This document shows, piece after piece, positions 1-8,381 of a DNA stretch of 64,000 nucleotides. Numbering within the stretch: the first letter of the stretch is position 1; each line of letters begins with the position of its first letter. The position numbers were made by a program, and so were the translations under genes. A model generated the notes under the pieces. It did not search any database, was not told where the DNA came from, and saw nothing but the letters and a program-made list of their open reading frames with translations. The DNA is from Tuberibacillus sp. Marseille-P3662 (GTDB lineage Bacteria > Bacillota > Bacilli > Bacillales > Sporolactobacillaceae): positions 62,001-126,000 of the forward strand of contig NZ_FXBS01000002.1 of assembly GCF_900178005.1 (NCBI RefSeq). Reading direction: 5' to 3'.

Positions 1-2
1 TT

Positions 3-296
3 ATCGTGACGCTTTGGTCACCGCATTGGGCCTTCTCAGATTTTGACCTGAAATACTTGAAAGACCCGAAAAACTTTTACGGCGACCCGGATGATATCAA
101 AATATTAACACGCAAAGGGTTAAAAGAAGATTCACCGGCTGCTAACAAGATTTTAGATCAATTCCATTGGAAAAAAGAAAATATGCAGAAAATCATGTCC
201 ATGATCCATAATGGCCTGGAACCAAAAGAAGCTGCTCGAAAATGGGTCGACAACCATCAAGACATTGTCTCTGAATGGACGAAAGGTGTTCAATAA
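3..296 (+). CDS. Glycine betaine/proline-type ABC transporter substrate-binding protein, C-terminal fragment
   Basis: The reading frame is open to the window edge, so the start lies outside. The visible 98 residues contain the block SPHWAFSDFDLKYLKDPK, which is typical of the last lobe of OpuAC/ProX-type substrate-binding proteins that capture compatible solutes outside the membrane for an ABC importer. The tail (DQFHWKKENMQKIMSMIHNG, then KEAARKWVDNH) also fits this family. The rest of the operon should lie upstream of the window. A strong hairpin terminator follows 24 bases after the stop. The family is clear. The exact substrate (glycine betaine, proline betaine or carnitine) cannot be decided from this fragment. 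Confidence 0.85.
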   Translation: MVTLWSPHWAFSDFDLKYLKDPKNFYGDPDDIKILTRKGLKEDSPAANKILDQFHWKKENMQKIMSMIHNGLEPKEAARKWVDNHQDIVSEWTKGVQ

Positions 297-320
297 ACGG
301 ACAGGCATTCAAATCAAAAC

Positions 321-362
321 CGGTTCAAGACGCGTTTCCACGCGTTCTGAACCGTTTTTTTT
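321..362 (+). terminator. Rho-independent terminator
   Basis: A long inverted repeat, CGGTTCAAGACGCGT against ACGCGTTCTGAACCG with two mismatches and a short loop, is followed by eight T residues. It closes the betaine-transporter operon and lies just before the convergent end of the ABC-F gene. Confidence 0.9.
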
Positions 363-378
363 GTTTATGAATCATTTA

Positions 379-2211
379 TCAACTATCAAGCATTTTTTCA
401 AGTTCACCAATCCGTTGTCGAATCGATCGAATGTCATTCAGTTGTTCCCTTTGCTCAGCTTCGGACATGCCCGTGGTATCTGCCGTCATTAATTGCGTCA
501 AAGTCATTTCCAGCCTTTGGCGTTCATTTTCCCAATGCTGTTCTCGAGCTCCGCGATCGAGCTGCTTAGCTTGTTGCATAAATTCATCGTAGCCTCCGGG
601 GTAATCATGGACTGTGTGGTTATTTAATTGGATCACCCGGTTGGCTATTTTGCTAAGCAAGTAGCGGTCGTGTGAGACGAGCACGATCCCCCCAGGATAA
701 GACTGCAAGATATCCTCAATGATTTCACGCGTGTCAACGTCTAGGAAATTGGTCGGTTCATCGAGGACAAGTAGATTAGCGTCGCTTAAATACAACTTCA
801 AGAATGCGACCCGGCATTTTTCACCCATGCTTAAGTCACGCATTTTTTTGAATACGTCGTCCTGCTTGAATAGAAAACATCCTAGCAGCGTCCTCGCTTC
901 GGACTGGGTCATATCTGGTAAAGATAGCAAACTGTCGAGAATCGTTTGATGATTGTTTAAGTTACCAAGTTCTTGGGCAAAGTAACCGATCTTCGTTTGC
1001 GGATGTGTTGCTACTTTTCCAGCTGTCGGTGCCAGTGCCCCAATTAACAATTTAAGAAGCGTTGTTTTTCCAGAACCATTGGGACCTATCACAGCGATAC
1101 GATCACCCCGATTGATAGACAAGTTTACTCTCTCAAACATCGGTTGATCGTCATACGAGAATGAAAGCTCTTCCGCTTTCAGTAACTTTCTGGCGTTAAA
1201 TTCACTGGCATCTAGGTGTATTTTTAACTTTGAATCAGCGCGTGGTTTTTTGACCTGTTCGTTCTCCAATCGCTCCAGTTCTGACTCCTTCGCTTTAAAT
1301 CGTGTCACGTTCTTTTTCGCTTTTGCCTTAAGAACAGGATTGTTGCCTGCCGCCTGATGCGCTTGCTGAAACCACTTTTGATAACGATTAATCGCATCCA
1401 TTAATTCTTGGCGTTTTTTCTCCTGTTTCTTATGAAGCGCAACCTGTGTCTGTCGTTCAATCGCTTTTTGTTCTTGATAGGCTGTATAACCACCTGTATA
1501 GCGCAGGCTTCCATCCACAGTTAATTCATAGATAGCGTGGGCTGTTCGATCGAGAAAGCGCCGGTCGTGGGATACGAACAATACAGCACCAGAATAATGT
1601 TGTAACCATTCTTCCAGCCATGACAATGTTTCACCGTCCAAATGGTTGGTCGGTTCATCCATGATGATGAACTGTGGTTTTTCGATCATGAGACGCGCTA
1701 ATTGTGCCCGGGTTTTTTGACCGCCACTCAATGCCTGGAATGGCAAAGCCCATGTTGAGGGATTAAGTTTTACGCGTTGTAGAGTGGCCTCCGCCTCAGA
1801 TTCAAGAGCATAACCATCGAGTTGCAGGAAACGGTCATACACCGTACTATACCGCTCCCATAAGCTATCACTCTGCTCATCTTTTAACTGTGATTGTAAT
1901 GATTCCAGCTGTTGCTTCAGTTCAAACCTTTCTTTGGCTGCCGACTGGACAAATTCAGTTGTCGTTAAATTTGCACCAGTGGTCGGTGCTTGCTCAAGCC
2001 AGCCCCACTCATCTAATGGGACGAACCGCTGCAGTCTTCCTTCATCAAATGAATGTCGTCCGAGCACACCATTCAGCAGCGTTGTTTTGCCGGAGCCATT
2101 TTGACCAAACAACGCAATGTGCTCACCTGCTCCAACCTCTATATCGACATTCCGAAATAACGCTTGACCATTGATTTCCATACTCAGTCCATTGGCTTTA
2201 AAAACAGACAT
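379..2211 (-). CDS. ABC-F family ATPase (ribosome-associated, possible antibiotic resistance factor)
   Basis: Twin ABC domains without membrane segments, about 610 residues. Domain 1 has Walker A GQNGSGKTTLL, signature LSGGQKTRAQLARL and Walker B FIIMDEPTNHLD. Domain 2 has GPNGSGKTTLL, LSMGEKCRVAF and LLVLDEPTNFLD. Between them is a long charged linker (roughly residues 230-330) like the antibiotic-resistance/P-site domain of ABC-F proteins, and a coiled C-terminus follows. These proteins bind the ribosomal E site and either modulate translation or dislodge antibiotics. The ATG at 2211 was chosen over an upstream frame extension because GGAGGGG sits 5 bases before it. The leader upstream carries two terminator-like hairpins, typical for Vga/Vml/Lsa-type resistance ABC-Fs controlled by attenuation. 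A housekeeping role (Uup/YdiF type) is the alternative. Confidence 0.85.
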   Translation of the reverse strand: MSVFKANGLSMEINGQALFRNVDIEVGAGEHIALFGQNGSGKTTLLNGVLGRHSFDEGRLQRFVPLDEWGWLEQAPTTGANLTTTEFVQSAAKERFELKQQLESLQSQLKDEQSDSLWERYSTVYDRFLQLDGYALESEAEATLQRVKLNPSTWALPFQALSGGQKTRAQLARLMIEKPQFIIMDEPTNHLDGETLSWLEEWLQHYSGAVLFVSHDRRFLDRTAHAIYELTVDGSLRYTGGYTAYQEQKAIERQTQVALHKKQEKKRQELMDAINRYQKWFQQAHQAAGNNPVLKAKAKKNVTRFKAKESELERLENEQVKKPRADSKLKIHLDASEFNARKLLKAEELSFSYDDQPMFERVNLSINRGDRIAVIGPNGSGKTTLLKLLIGALAPTAGKVATHPQTKIGYFAQELGNLNNHQTILDSLLSLPDMTQSEARTLLGCFLFKQDDVFKKMRDLSMGEKCRVAFLKLYLSDANLLVLDEPTNFLDVDTREIIEDILQSYPGGIVLVSHDRYLLSKIANRVIQLNNHTVHDYPGGYDEFMQQAKQLDRGAREQHWENERQRLEMTLTQLMTADTTGMSEAEQREQLNDIRSIRQRIGELEKMLDS

Positions 2212-2239
2212 ACAAACCCCTCCGTATCTTTTTTGCATT

Positions 2240-2500
2240 AAAAAAACACAGGCGTTGGCCTGTGGTCAGATACTGAGGAGATGGACATGAAAAGACGCCT
2301 AATTGTGTTACAAAGTGCGCCCAATGATATGGGTGTACACTTAAAAAATCGATAAAATGAGGCTATTCATTTCAGACACACGAATCCCGTTAATTCGGAC
2401 CATAGGCTTTCGCCGTATGTTATTAAGTAGCTTGAACGAGACTGTGTGTTTACTTCATTGTCTGAAATCGCCTCCATTAGGTAATTAAATTCATTACAAC
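2240..2500 (-). promoter_or_regulatory. Structured leader of the ABC-F gene with two terminator-like hairpins
   Basis: Reading the minus strand towards the ABC-F gene: a 9-bp perfect long-range pair, TTTCAGACA (2467-2459) with TGTCTGAAA (2378-2370), encloses a helix capped by GAAA (around 2395-2410). The 3' arm overlaps a second hairpin, AAATGA/TCATTT (2372-2355), followed by six T residues, so the two folds exclude each other. Further on, CACAGGC-CAAC-GCCTGTG plus seven T (2264-2240) is a textbook terminator 29 bases before the ABC-F start. A three-codon frame ATG AAG TAA (2458-2450) lies 12 bases after a GGAGG and inside the enclosed loop. This looks like transcription attenuation. The trigger (antibiotic-stalled ribosome or ligand) is inferred only. 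Confidence 0.6.
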
Positions 2501-2562
2501 AAATAAAAAGCGCAAAGTCAAGACTATGTCATTTATGTCTTGGCTTTACGCTTGACTTCTAC

Positions 2563-2982
2563 TTAAACAGCTTTTGCGTTCAATGTGACTTCAATGTTGC
2601 CACGCGTTGCCTTTGAATAAGGGCACACTTGGTGAGCATTCTCCGCCAACTTTTCAGCTTCTTCTTGACTGACACCACTCATATTTACGTTTAAGGTCAC
2701 ACCAATTTTAAAACCGTTGTCTTCAGGATCCTTTAAGAAACTGACATCAGCCGTGGTCGTCGATTCGATGTCTTTCTTCTTATTCGATGCGACAAGATTG
2801 AGCGCCCCATCGTAGCAAGCCGCGTACGTTGCCGCAAACAATTGCTCAGGGTTAGAGCCTTCTTCATTCGGATTCTCAGTCGGCATGGACAGGTTCAAAT
2901 CAATCAAGCCGTCATCCGATTTTACATGGCCATTACGTCCACCTTTAGCTGTTGCATGGGCTGTGAATAATGCATTACTCAT
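2563..2982 (-). CDS. OsmC/Ohr family organic hydroperoxide resistance protein
   Basis: About 139 residues, the usual length for Ohr/OsmC peroxidases, which reduce organic hydroperoxides with a reactive cysteine pair in the cytoplasm. Both family cysteines are visible: NPEQLFAATYAACYDGAL holds the peroxidatic Cys, and HQVCPYSKATRGNIEV holds the resolving Cys. The ATG at 2982 is used because GAAGGAG lies ten bases upstream. An upstream TTG in the same frame overlaps that ribosome binding site and is rejected. Monocistronic by its spacing from neighbours. No OhrR gene is next to it. Confidence 0.9.
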   Translation of the reverse strand: MSNALFTAHATAKGGRNGHVKSDDGLIDLNLSMPTENPNEEGSNPEQLFAATYAACYDGALNLVASNKKKDIESTTTADVSFLKDPEDNGFKIGVTLNVNMSGVSQEEAEKLAENAHQVCPYSKATRGNIEVTLNAKAV

Positions 2983-3130
2983 ATCAAAACACTCCTTCAA
3001 TTAGTGTAACGTTATATTGGCTTGTCCATAATCCATGATTCCTTTTTTCGAGAAGTTCCAAACATATCAACCGGTTTGCGGCGTTTTGACTTGGAATTGC
3101 GCTCCTTTTACATACAATTGCGCCCTCTTC

Positions 3131-3177
3131 CAAAAAAGGGTACTCCAAAAGCTTTCTACATGCTTTTGGAGCACCCG
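3131..3177 (-). terminator. Rho-independent terminator of the DJ-1/PfpI gene
   Basis: On the minus strand a hairpin with arms GCTCCAAAAGC and GCTTTTGGAGT plus flanking GGGT/ACCC pairs runs into six T residues. It lies just past the stop at 3187. Confidence 0.85.
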
Positions 3178-3186
3178 ACTTTAATT

Positions 3187-3852
3187 TTAACTTTCCAATG
3201 CTTCTACCACTTTTTCTGCTGTACTCCGGCTTGACATTGGATTTTGTCCGGTCGCTAGATGGCCGTCGCGGATAGAAAAGTCGCTCCAGCTGTCGCCTTT
3301 AACGATGTCAGCGCCCTTCTCACGGAGCTTAGATTCTAGTAAGAATGGCATATGTTGATCAAGACCCATATCTTTCTCTTCCTCGTCAGTAAAGGCACTC
3401 ACTTTTTTACCTTCAACAAGCGGTGTACCGTTTTGATACGTCACATTAACAAGGCCGGCAGGACCATGGCACACAGAACCAATGACCCGATCATCCTCGG
3501 CGAATTGTTGCAGCACGTATTGCAGGGTTTCACTGTCCGGAAAATCATACATCGTTCCGTGTCCACCTGGTAGAAACACAGCATCGAAACCTTGCGCATC
3601 ATCTTTACTTAATTGAGCTGTATCTTTCAGTTCATTTTCGGCTGCTTCCCAGGCTTCATTTTTCTCTTCAGGAAGACTGTTTGGATCAAGGGCAACTTCA
3701 CCCCCATCAATACTCGTGACTTTAACGTCATAACCTTTTTCTTTGAAGACATTATAAGGCACGGCAAATTCCTCTAACCAAAGACCTGTTTTATGATCAT
3801 CTGTAATTTTGGTATGATTGGTCACAACCATAAGTACTTTTTTATTAGCCAT
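3187..3852 (-). CDS. DJ-1/PfpI (type 1 glutamine amidotransferase-like) domain protein
   Basis: 221 residues. KKVLMVVTNH opens the Rossmann-like fold, FLPGGHGTMYDF is the oxyanion-hole loop and SVCHGPAGLV carries the nucleophile-elbow cysteine. This places it in the Hsp31/YajL/PfpI superfamily, whose members act as glyoxalase III, deglycase-like or chaperone enzymes. The KTGLWLEEF segment near the N-terminus resembles the Hsp31-like branch that carries an acidic residue beside the active cysteine. The ATG at 3852 is preceded by AGGAGG at 7 bases, so the longer frame is not used. The precise substrate cannot be told from sequence. Confidence 0.88.
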   Translation of the reverse strand: MANKKVLMVVTNHTKITDDHKTGLWLEEFAVPYNVFKEKGYDVKVTSIDGGEVALDPNSLPEEKNEAWEAAENELKDTAQLSKDDAQGFDAVFLPGGHGTMYDFPDSETLQYVLQQFAEDDRVIGSVCHGPAGLVNVTYQNGTPLVEGKKVSAFTDEEEKDMGLDQHMPFLLESKLREKGADIVKGDSWSDFSIRDGHLATGQNPMSSRSTAEKVVEALES

Positions 3853-4051
3853 CTTATAACCTCCTATGCAGGATGTTTGCTCATATCTCACTTACACACC
3901 AAAAGTAATAGATAACAGCCCTATGTAGCAATTAAGATGCTTGTTAAGATATCCTTAAGTTAATAAAATTATTCTTAATAGCATTGAAGCATAAATTTGT
4001 CGGTTTTCGGGTATCTATTACAGAGGACTGTTCTTGAAAGGATGACGAATT

Positions 4052-4366
4052 ATGAACGATTGGATCAAAAAGGGATTTTCCCTTGGATTAGGGGCGGCTT
4101 ATGCTAGCAAAGAAAAAGCGGAGAAGTATGTCAATGATCTTGTCGCAAAAGGAGATATCGCGCCAAACGAAGCAAAACAAATGATTCACGAACTGAGTGA
4201 AAAAGGTCAAGGCAAGCAAGAAGAATGGAGTGAATCATTTCGCGATGAGATTCGTTCATCATTAAAGCAACTTGGATTTGTCACCACAGAAGAAGCTGAC
4301 AAACTCAGAGAACGGCTGAATCGACTAGAGGCGAAACTTGACGGTCAATCCCATGACGAAGAATAA
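4052..4366 (+). CDS. Phasin-like small helical protein (COG3937 type)
   Basis: 104 residues, almost wholly helical and charged, with a short hydrophobic GFSLGLGAAYASKEKAEKYV start and a C-terminal coiled coil ending in LRERLNRLEAKLDG. It matches the pattern of the polyhydroxyalkanoate-synthesis-regulator/phasin-like proteins that in Bacillales sit directly before UbiB-type kinases. Here the next gene begins 21 bases downstream, so the two are very likely one operon. The role is unproven. Binding to a lipid or polymer surface, or acting as partner of the kinase, are the plausible options. Confidence 0.7.
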   Translation: MNDWIKKGFSLGLGAAYASKEKAEKYVNDLVAKGDIAPNEAKQMIHELSEKGQGKQEEWSESFRDEIRSSLKQLGFVTTEEADKLRERLNRLEAKLDGQSHDEE

Positions 4367-4387
4367 GATTATTGCAGGTGAATCGTT

Positions 4388-6058
4388 ATGCTCATGAAAC
4401 GCATGAGACATATCAACCGATATAGGGAAGTGGCAACAGCCCTTGTTAAATATGGTTTTGGGTACATTGTTAAAGAAGTAGGCTTATTCCACCTGTTGTC
4501 TTTGCCAAAGAAAATGGCTGCTGACCTAAGAACTGACAACGCCAAATCTATTGGTGTAAGGGTACGCTTATTAATGGAAGAGCTTGGGCCGACTTTTATC
4601 AAACTCGGCCAATTATTAAGCTTAAGGGTCGATTTAATCCCTCGGCAACTGACGCAGGAGCTTGAGAAACTTCAAGATGAGATATCACCTGTTGATAGCG
4701 AATTCATTAAGCAAACGATTGAAGAAGAATTAGGTGCACCGACGGAAGAACTCTTCCAAACGTTCGAAAACACATCTACCGCAGCCGCTTCCATTGGCCA
4801 AGTTCATAAAGCGACTTTACAAACAGGCGAAGACGTCGTCGTTAAAGTTCGCCGTCCGCGGATTGAAGCTCAAGTCGAAAACGACATTGAGATTTTAAGA
4901 GATCTAGCCCGGCTTGTTGAGCAACATTTTTCTTGGGCCAGACACTATCAATTGAGAGACATCGTGGATGAGGTGGCGACAGCAATAAAGAATGAAATGG
5001 ACTATACCCAAGAGGGACGGAATACGGAGAAAGTTGGCCAGCAATTTGCTAACGACCGTAATATCCTAATCCCGTCTGTCTACTGGGAATATTCAACTAA
5101 AAAAGTGTTAACCACATCTTTTATTGAGGGTAAAAAATTGAGAGCTTTAGAGGACTTACCTGCGGATTCATTTAACAGAAAAGTCCTCGCTAACCGTATT
5201 GTCCATTCGTTTTTAAATCAAGTGTTGCTCAGCGGCTTTTACCACGGTGATCCCCATACCGGAAATATGTTTTTCTTACCGGGAAATAAAGTCGCTTATA
5301 TAGATTTTGGACAAGTGGGGATTCTGAGTCATAGCATGAAACACAATCTTGCCTCGTTCGTGATTGGCTTAATGAAAAAGGATACGGATATCCTTATGAA
5401 TGCTGTCCGCGAAATGAGTATCACGCCTGAAGACATTGATGAAAAAAAACTGCGGGCTGATTTAGATGAACTCCGTGATAAGTATTACGACGTGCCACTT
5501 AGTGAAATCAATATCCAAAGTGCCGTAACAGACATCTTTAACACGACGCAGAAACATCAGATCATCATTCCTAAAGATTACACGTTACTTGGCAAATCAC
5601 TCATGACCATTGAATCGATCGTCACAGAATTGGATCCCGAGTTAAGTATGATTCATTTGGCTGAGCCTTATGGTAAGAAATTGCTTTTAGAGCGTTTACA
5701 TCCTAAAAATGCCGCTGCAAAACTATGGGATGAATTAACAGATTTGACGAAAATGTTATATCAATTACCTTATCAAGTGAGTGATGCCCTAACGAAAATG
5801 AACAGAGGCGAAACAAAATTTGAAATGCAGCTGCCGCAAATTGATCAATTGCTGCGGAAACTTGATCGTGTCGGCAACCGCTTGTCTTTCAGCATCACCT
5901 TACTTGCCTTCAGCATTATTATGGTTGGCTTAATTGTAGGCGCCACGTTCGGAAATAGTATTTTGGCAAAAATTCCTGCTATCGAAATCGGGTTCATCAT
6001 CTCCTTTCTTATGTTTCTATGGCTCATCTATTCGATCTTTCGTTCTGGTCGATTTTGA
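4388..6058 (+). CDS. ABC1/UbiB (AarF) family atypical kinase, membrane anchored
   Basis: 556 residues, normal for the UbiB family. Visible motifs are the N-terminal KxGQ-type segment (FIKLGQLLSLRVDLIP), the ASIGQVHKA loop, VVVKVRRPRIE with the kinase lysine, the catalytic HGDPHTGNMF and the metal-binding YIDFGQVG. Two hydrophobic helices at the C-terminus (LSFSITLLAFSIIMVGLIVG and the last 25 residues) anchor it in the membrane. UbiB proteins are ATPases linked to quinone and lipid homeostasis. In Bacillales, which use menaquinone, the role is unsettled. It is translated together with the upstream phasin-like gene. Confidence 0.88.
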   Translation: MLMKRMRHINRYREVATALVKYGFGYIVKEVGLFHLLSLPKKMAADLRTDNAKSIGVRVRLLMEELGPTFIKLGQLLSLRVDLIPRQLTQELEKLQDEISPVDSEFIKQTIEEELGAPTEELFQTFENTSTAAASIGQVHKATLQTGEDVVVKVRRPRIEAQVENDIEILRDLARLVEQHFSWARHYQLRDIVDEVATAIKNEMDYTQEGRNTEKVGQQFANDRNILIPSVYWEYSTKKVLTTSFIEGKKLRALEDLPADSFNRKVLANRIVHSFLNQVLLSGFYHGDPHTGNMFFLPGNKVAYIDFGQVGILSHSMKHNLASFVIGLMKKDTDILMNAVREMSITPEDIDEKKLRADLDELRDKYYDVPLSEINIQSAVTDIFNTTQKHQIIIPKDYTLLGKSLMTIESIVTELDPELSMIHLAEPYGKKLLLERLHPKNAAAKLWDELTDLTKMLYQLPYQVSDALTKMNRGETKFEMQLPQIDQLLRKLDRVGNRLSFSITLLAFSIIMVGLIVGATFGNSILAKIPAIEIGFIISFLMFLWLIYSIFRSGRF

Positions 6059-6078
6059 CACAAAAAGTAATAAATTTA

Positions 6079-6125
6079 TATAAAAAGCGAGTGATTCAAT
6101 CTTTAGTTAGAGATATCACTCGCTT
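6079..6125 (-). terminator. Terminator of proC (possibly bidirectional)
   Basis: Arms AAGCGAGTGAT and ATCACTCGCTT form an 11-bp stem with a loop of about 19 bases. On the minus strand five T residues follow. It sits between the convergent ubiB-like and proC genes. Confidence 0.8.
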
Positions 6126-6144
6126 CAAACGACTTTTAACTGTT

Positions 6145-6969
6145 CTATTTCTTTTGAAATGGACTGCCAAGTTCGATGGACCGTGCAGCGGCTTGTTTGA
6201 TACATGCCATCAAGGCTTCTTGATACTTATATTTTTCAAGCGTTTCGAGTCCAGCTTGTGTTGTGCCACCTGGACTGGTGATTTTCTCTCTTAATACTGA
6301 AGGGGTATCTTCTGATGTTTTCAGCATTTCCGCCGCCCCGACCAAAGTTTGAACAATCAGCTCTTTTGCAACGTCCTGCTTCAATCCTGCTTCAGCAGCC
6401 GCTTCTTCCATGGCCTCAACAAAATAGTAAATATAAGCCGGACCACTGCCTGATAGTCCCGTCACAGTATGCAAATCATCCTCGTCAACAACCGTTGTGG
6501 TGCCGATCGTTTGAAATAATGTTTTAACCAAATCTATGTGATGATCGCTAACCGAACGGCCACCAGCAATGGCCGTCGCGGAAAAGCCAATCGCCGCTGA
6601 TGTGTTTGGCATCGCTCGAATAACAGGTGATCCAGATGCTAATATGTCTGAAATATAGTCAGTCGAGACGCCCGCTAACACGGATACAACCATTTGCTCC
6701 TTGTTCACAAATGGTTTGATTGACTGGATTGCTTCACTGATATCCTTAGGTTTCATCGACAGAATAATAATATCCGCATCGTTCACCGCTGTCTGTTTGT
6801 CCTGTGTTACTTGAATATGATAAACATTTTTCATTCGCTCAAGCCGGTCTTGATTATCCCGATTCGTCACCCAAATGTGCTCAGTTGATAAGAATCCTTT
6901 TGCCAATACACCTGTAATAATCGATTCTGCCATCGAACCTGCACCGATAAAAGCCACTTTTTGAAACAT
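6145..6969 (-). CDS. proC: Pyrroline-5-carboxylate reductase
   Basis: 274 residues. N-terminal dinucleotide fold VAFIGAGSMAESIITGVL, central DIIILSMKPKD, and the C-terminal family signature region GLSGSGPAYIYYFVEAMEEAA with SPGGTTQAGLETL. It performs the last step of proline synthesis, NAD(P)H reduction of pyrroline-5-carboxylate. A T-box leader directly upstream on the same strand shows control by an uncharged tRNA, most reasonably tRNA-Pro. The ATG at 6969 is preceded by AGGAGGTTGTTC. No proA or proB is nearby, so this is a stand-alone, tRNA-responsive copy, as seen with proI/proG in Bacillus. Confidence 0.93.
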   Translation of the reverse strand: MFQKVAFIGAGSMAESIITGVLAKGFLSTEHIWVTNRDNQDRLERMKNVYHIQVTQDKQTAVNDADIIILSMKPKDISEAIQSIKPFVNKEQMVVSVLAGVSTDYISDILASGSPVIRAMPNTSAAIGFSATAIAGGRSVSDHHIDLVKTLFQTIGTTTVVDEDDLHTVTGLSGSGPAYIYYFVEAMEEAAAEAGLKQDVAKELIVQTLVGAAEMLKTSEDTPSVLREKITSPGGTTQAGLETLEKYKYQEALMACIKQAAARSIELGSPFQKK

Positions 6970-7002
6970 ATGAACAACCTCCTATCGTCATTGTTATACA
7001 TA

Positions 7003-7262
7003 AAAAAACCCCACTCAGCCCTTATCACAAAGGACGGAATGGGATCTAAATTCCGCGGTACCACCTTGATTGACATCATACACATTCATGTGATGTCCCC
7101 TCTTCATCCGATAACGCACGGTGCGGTCAGGTTTTTGCCTGACGGCTCCCAGGTAGGTTCGACCACCTCATAGTGATGGGATCTCTCAGCCGGTGAATCC
7201 CAATCTCTTACACTCGAAAAATGGTGTACTAGCCTGTTCTCTGCCGATATCTGCTTATTTTA
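7003..7262 (-). promoter_or_regulatory. T-box riboswitch upstream of proC
   Basis: On the minus strand the T-box sequence AAGGTGGTACCGCGG (7066-7052) is followed by a terminator: CCCATTC (7043-7037) pairs with GAGTGGG near 7010, then seven T residues. Upstream are the AGTA element in CTAGTACACC, a long stem with GGGAT/ATCCC, and the CGTTATC element. This is the classic T-box layout, in which uncharged tRNA stabilises the antiterminator. I could not fix the specifier codon by eye. Proline is inferred from the downstream gene. Confidence 0.92.
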
Positions 7263-7446
7263 GAGTATTATGCAGGGAAATTAGAAAGATGTCAATACGG
7301 GAGCTTTCTGGCACCTATAATTGTGGATGACTTAACACATGCCCATACAAAAAACACTTGCATGAATATCATAGTGATATGTCTCTTAGAAGAAATTACA
7401 TACATTGGCACGCTTTACTCATCTACCGTTTGGGAGGGATCCATGC

Positions 7447-7827
7447 ATGGCAAATAAGATAAAGCAATATACGTCAGTTCACCGTTGTCCTTCACTTCTA
7501 CCACCTTCAGGATGTCGCAGCATTTATCCACGATATGATACCCAACATCCGAATGTGCTTCCTGTAGAAACCCAGACGTATTATGCCATTTCGGATGGCC
7601 AACGCCGAATTTACACTAATGATGATAAATTAACAGAGTATAGTCAATGCGGAATCCTGAATCCACTTGAGGTGTCCTATTTTAATCTATTTATTAACGG
7701 TGTGCTCCAACCTGAAATCCTTTATGACATTGAGAAAGGCATTTTACACTTAAAATCTAAGGATCTTCCGATAAAAGGAGCGCCGATCATTTTGCAATTT
7801 ATTATCATTGAATATCCAGACAATTGA
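7447..7827 (+). CDS. DUF4183 family protein, probable spore-surface protein
   Basis: 126 residues. The C-terminal half has the DUF4183 pattern YFNLFINGVLQPEILYDI, then a short strand-rich segment ending in PIILQFIIIEY. The N-terminal half is rich in Tyr, Cys and Pro (CPSLLPPSGCRSIYPRYD), as in coat or exosporium proteins. A second DUF4183 gene follows in the same direction, starting 115 bases downstream. The ATG at 7447 is preceded by GGGAGGGATC. The 40-base longer frame has no site. Function is unknown beyond the likely spore link. Confidence 0.7.
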   Translation: MANKIKQYTSVHRCPSLLPPSGCRSIYPRYDTQHPNVLPVETQTYYAISDGQRRIYTNDDKLTEYSQCGILNPLEVSYFNLFINGVLQPEILYDIEKGILHLKSKDLPIKGAPIILQFIIIEYPDN

Positions 7828-7879
7828 TGATTTTTCATGTAATTGTGACTTTTTAACTACAGTTATTGCTTCTGTCCAG

Positions 7880-7906
7880 ACATTATTATTTTGTCTTCAT
7901 AGGATA
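7880..7906 (+). promoter_or_regulatory. Candidate sigma-K promoter
   Basis: AC (7880-7881), a 16-base spacer, then CATAGGATA (7898-7906) exactly fits the sigma-K consensus AC-N16-CATANNNTA used in the late mother cell. It ends 35 bases before the DUF4183 start and supports late sporulation expression. Confidence 0.6.
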
Positions 7907-7941
7907 ATCATAACTTGATGATAAAGCAGAGGTGAAAATCT

Positions 7942-8325
7942 ATGGCGCTTCAATTAATGAAATTGCAAATCGGTGGATCGATCACCACCAATGTTGAACC
8001 GACTGCAACCAAATTCTTCAATAACACGACAGCACAAACCGATGCTGGCAGTACCCTAACGATTGATGCTGCTGACTTTTTCCAAGACGATGGTTCGGCT
8101 GTCACTGAATTACCTGAGCTAGCTGCTGATAATAGTTACTTTAAGGTATATGTAAACGGCATCCCGCAAATGAATGATTTGTCAACCTATACACCAGGAG
8201 CAACCGGCGTCGGATCATTAGCGATCGATGTTCCAGCTGGAGGTGATCCGATTATTGCAGACACCCCCATTGTCGTAGAAGTTGTTAACTTCACGCCATC
8301 ATCAACAACCGACTTTACGACGTAA
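7942..8325 (+). CDS. DUF4183 family protein, probable spore-surface protein (second copy)
   Basis: 127 residues starting MALQLMKLQIGGSITTNVEP, a start typical of DUF4183 proteins in spore formers. The block YFKVYVNGIPQMNDLSTYTP aligns with YFNLFINGVLQPEILYD of the upstream gene, so the two are paralogues. It is rich in Thr, Asp and Ala, without cysteine, and strand-rich, which suits a surface fibre or exosporium component. AGAGGTG precedes the ATG. A sigma-K-like promoter precedes it and a strong terminator follows. No catalytic motif is seen. Confidence 0.75.
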   Translation: MALQLMKLQIGGSITTNVEPTATKFFNNTTAQTDAGSTLTIDAADFFQDDGSAVTELPELAADNSYFKVYVNGIPQMNDLSTYTPGATGVGSLAIDVPAGGDPIIADTPIVVEVVNFTPSSTTDFTT

Positions 8326-8334
8326 GTCACGCCA

Positions 8335-8368
8335 GGCTATCGAATCATGACGATCGATAGCCTTTTTT
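8335..8368 (+). terminator. Rho-independent terminator
   Basis: GGCTATCGA and TCGATAGCC form the stem, followed by six T residues. It ends the DUF4183 transcript before the convergent importer operon. Confidence 0.88.
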
Positions 8369-8381
8369 ATTCGTTCTTAGA

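Noticed and set aside
2209-2238. Longer N-terminus of the ABC-F protein
   Set aside because: The extra residues (MQKRYGGVC) overlap the ribosome binding site of the ATG at 2211.
6050-6070. Possible Sec readthrough at the TGA ending the UbiB-like gene
   Set aside because: Only a few codons follow before TAA, the Sec would have no redox context, and the next hairpin is a terminator.
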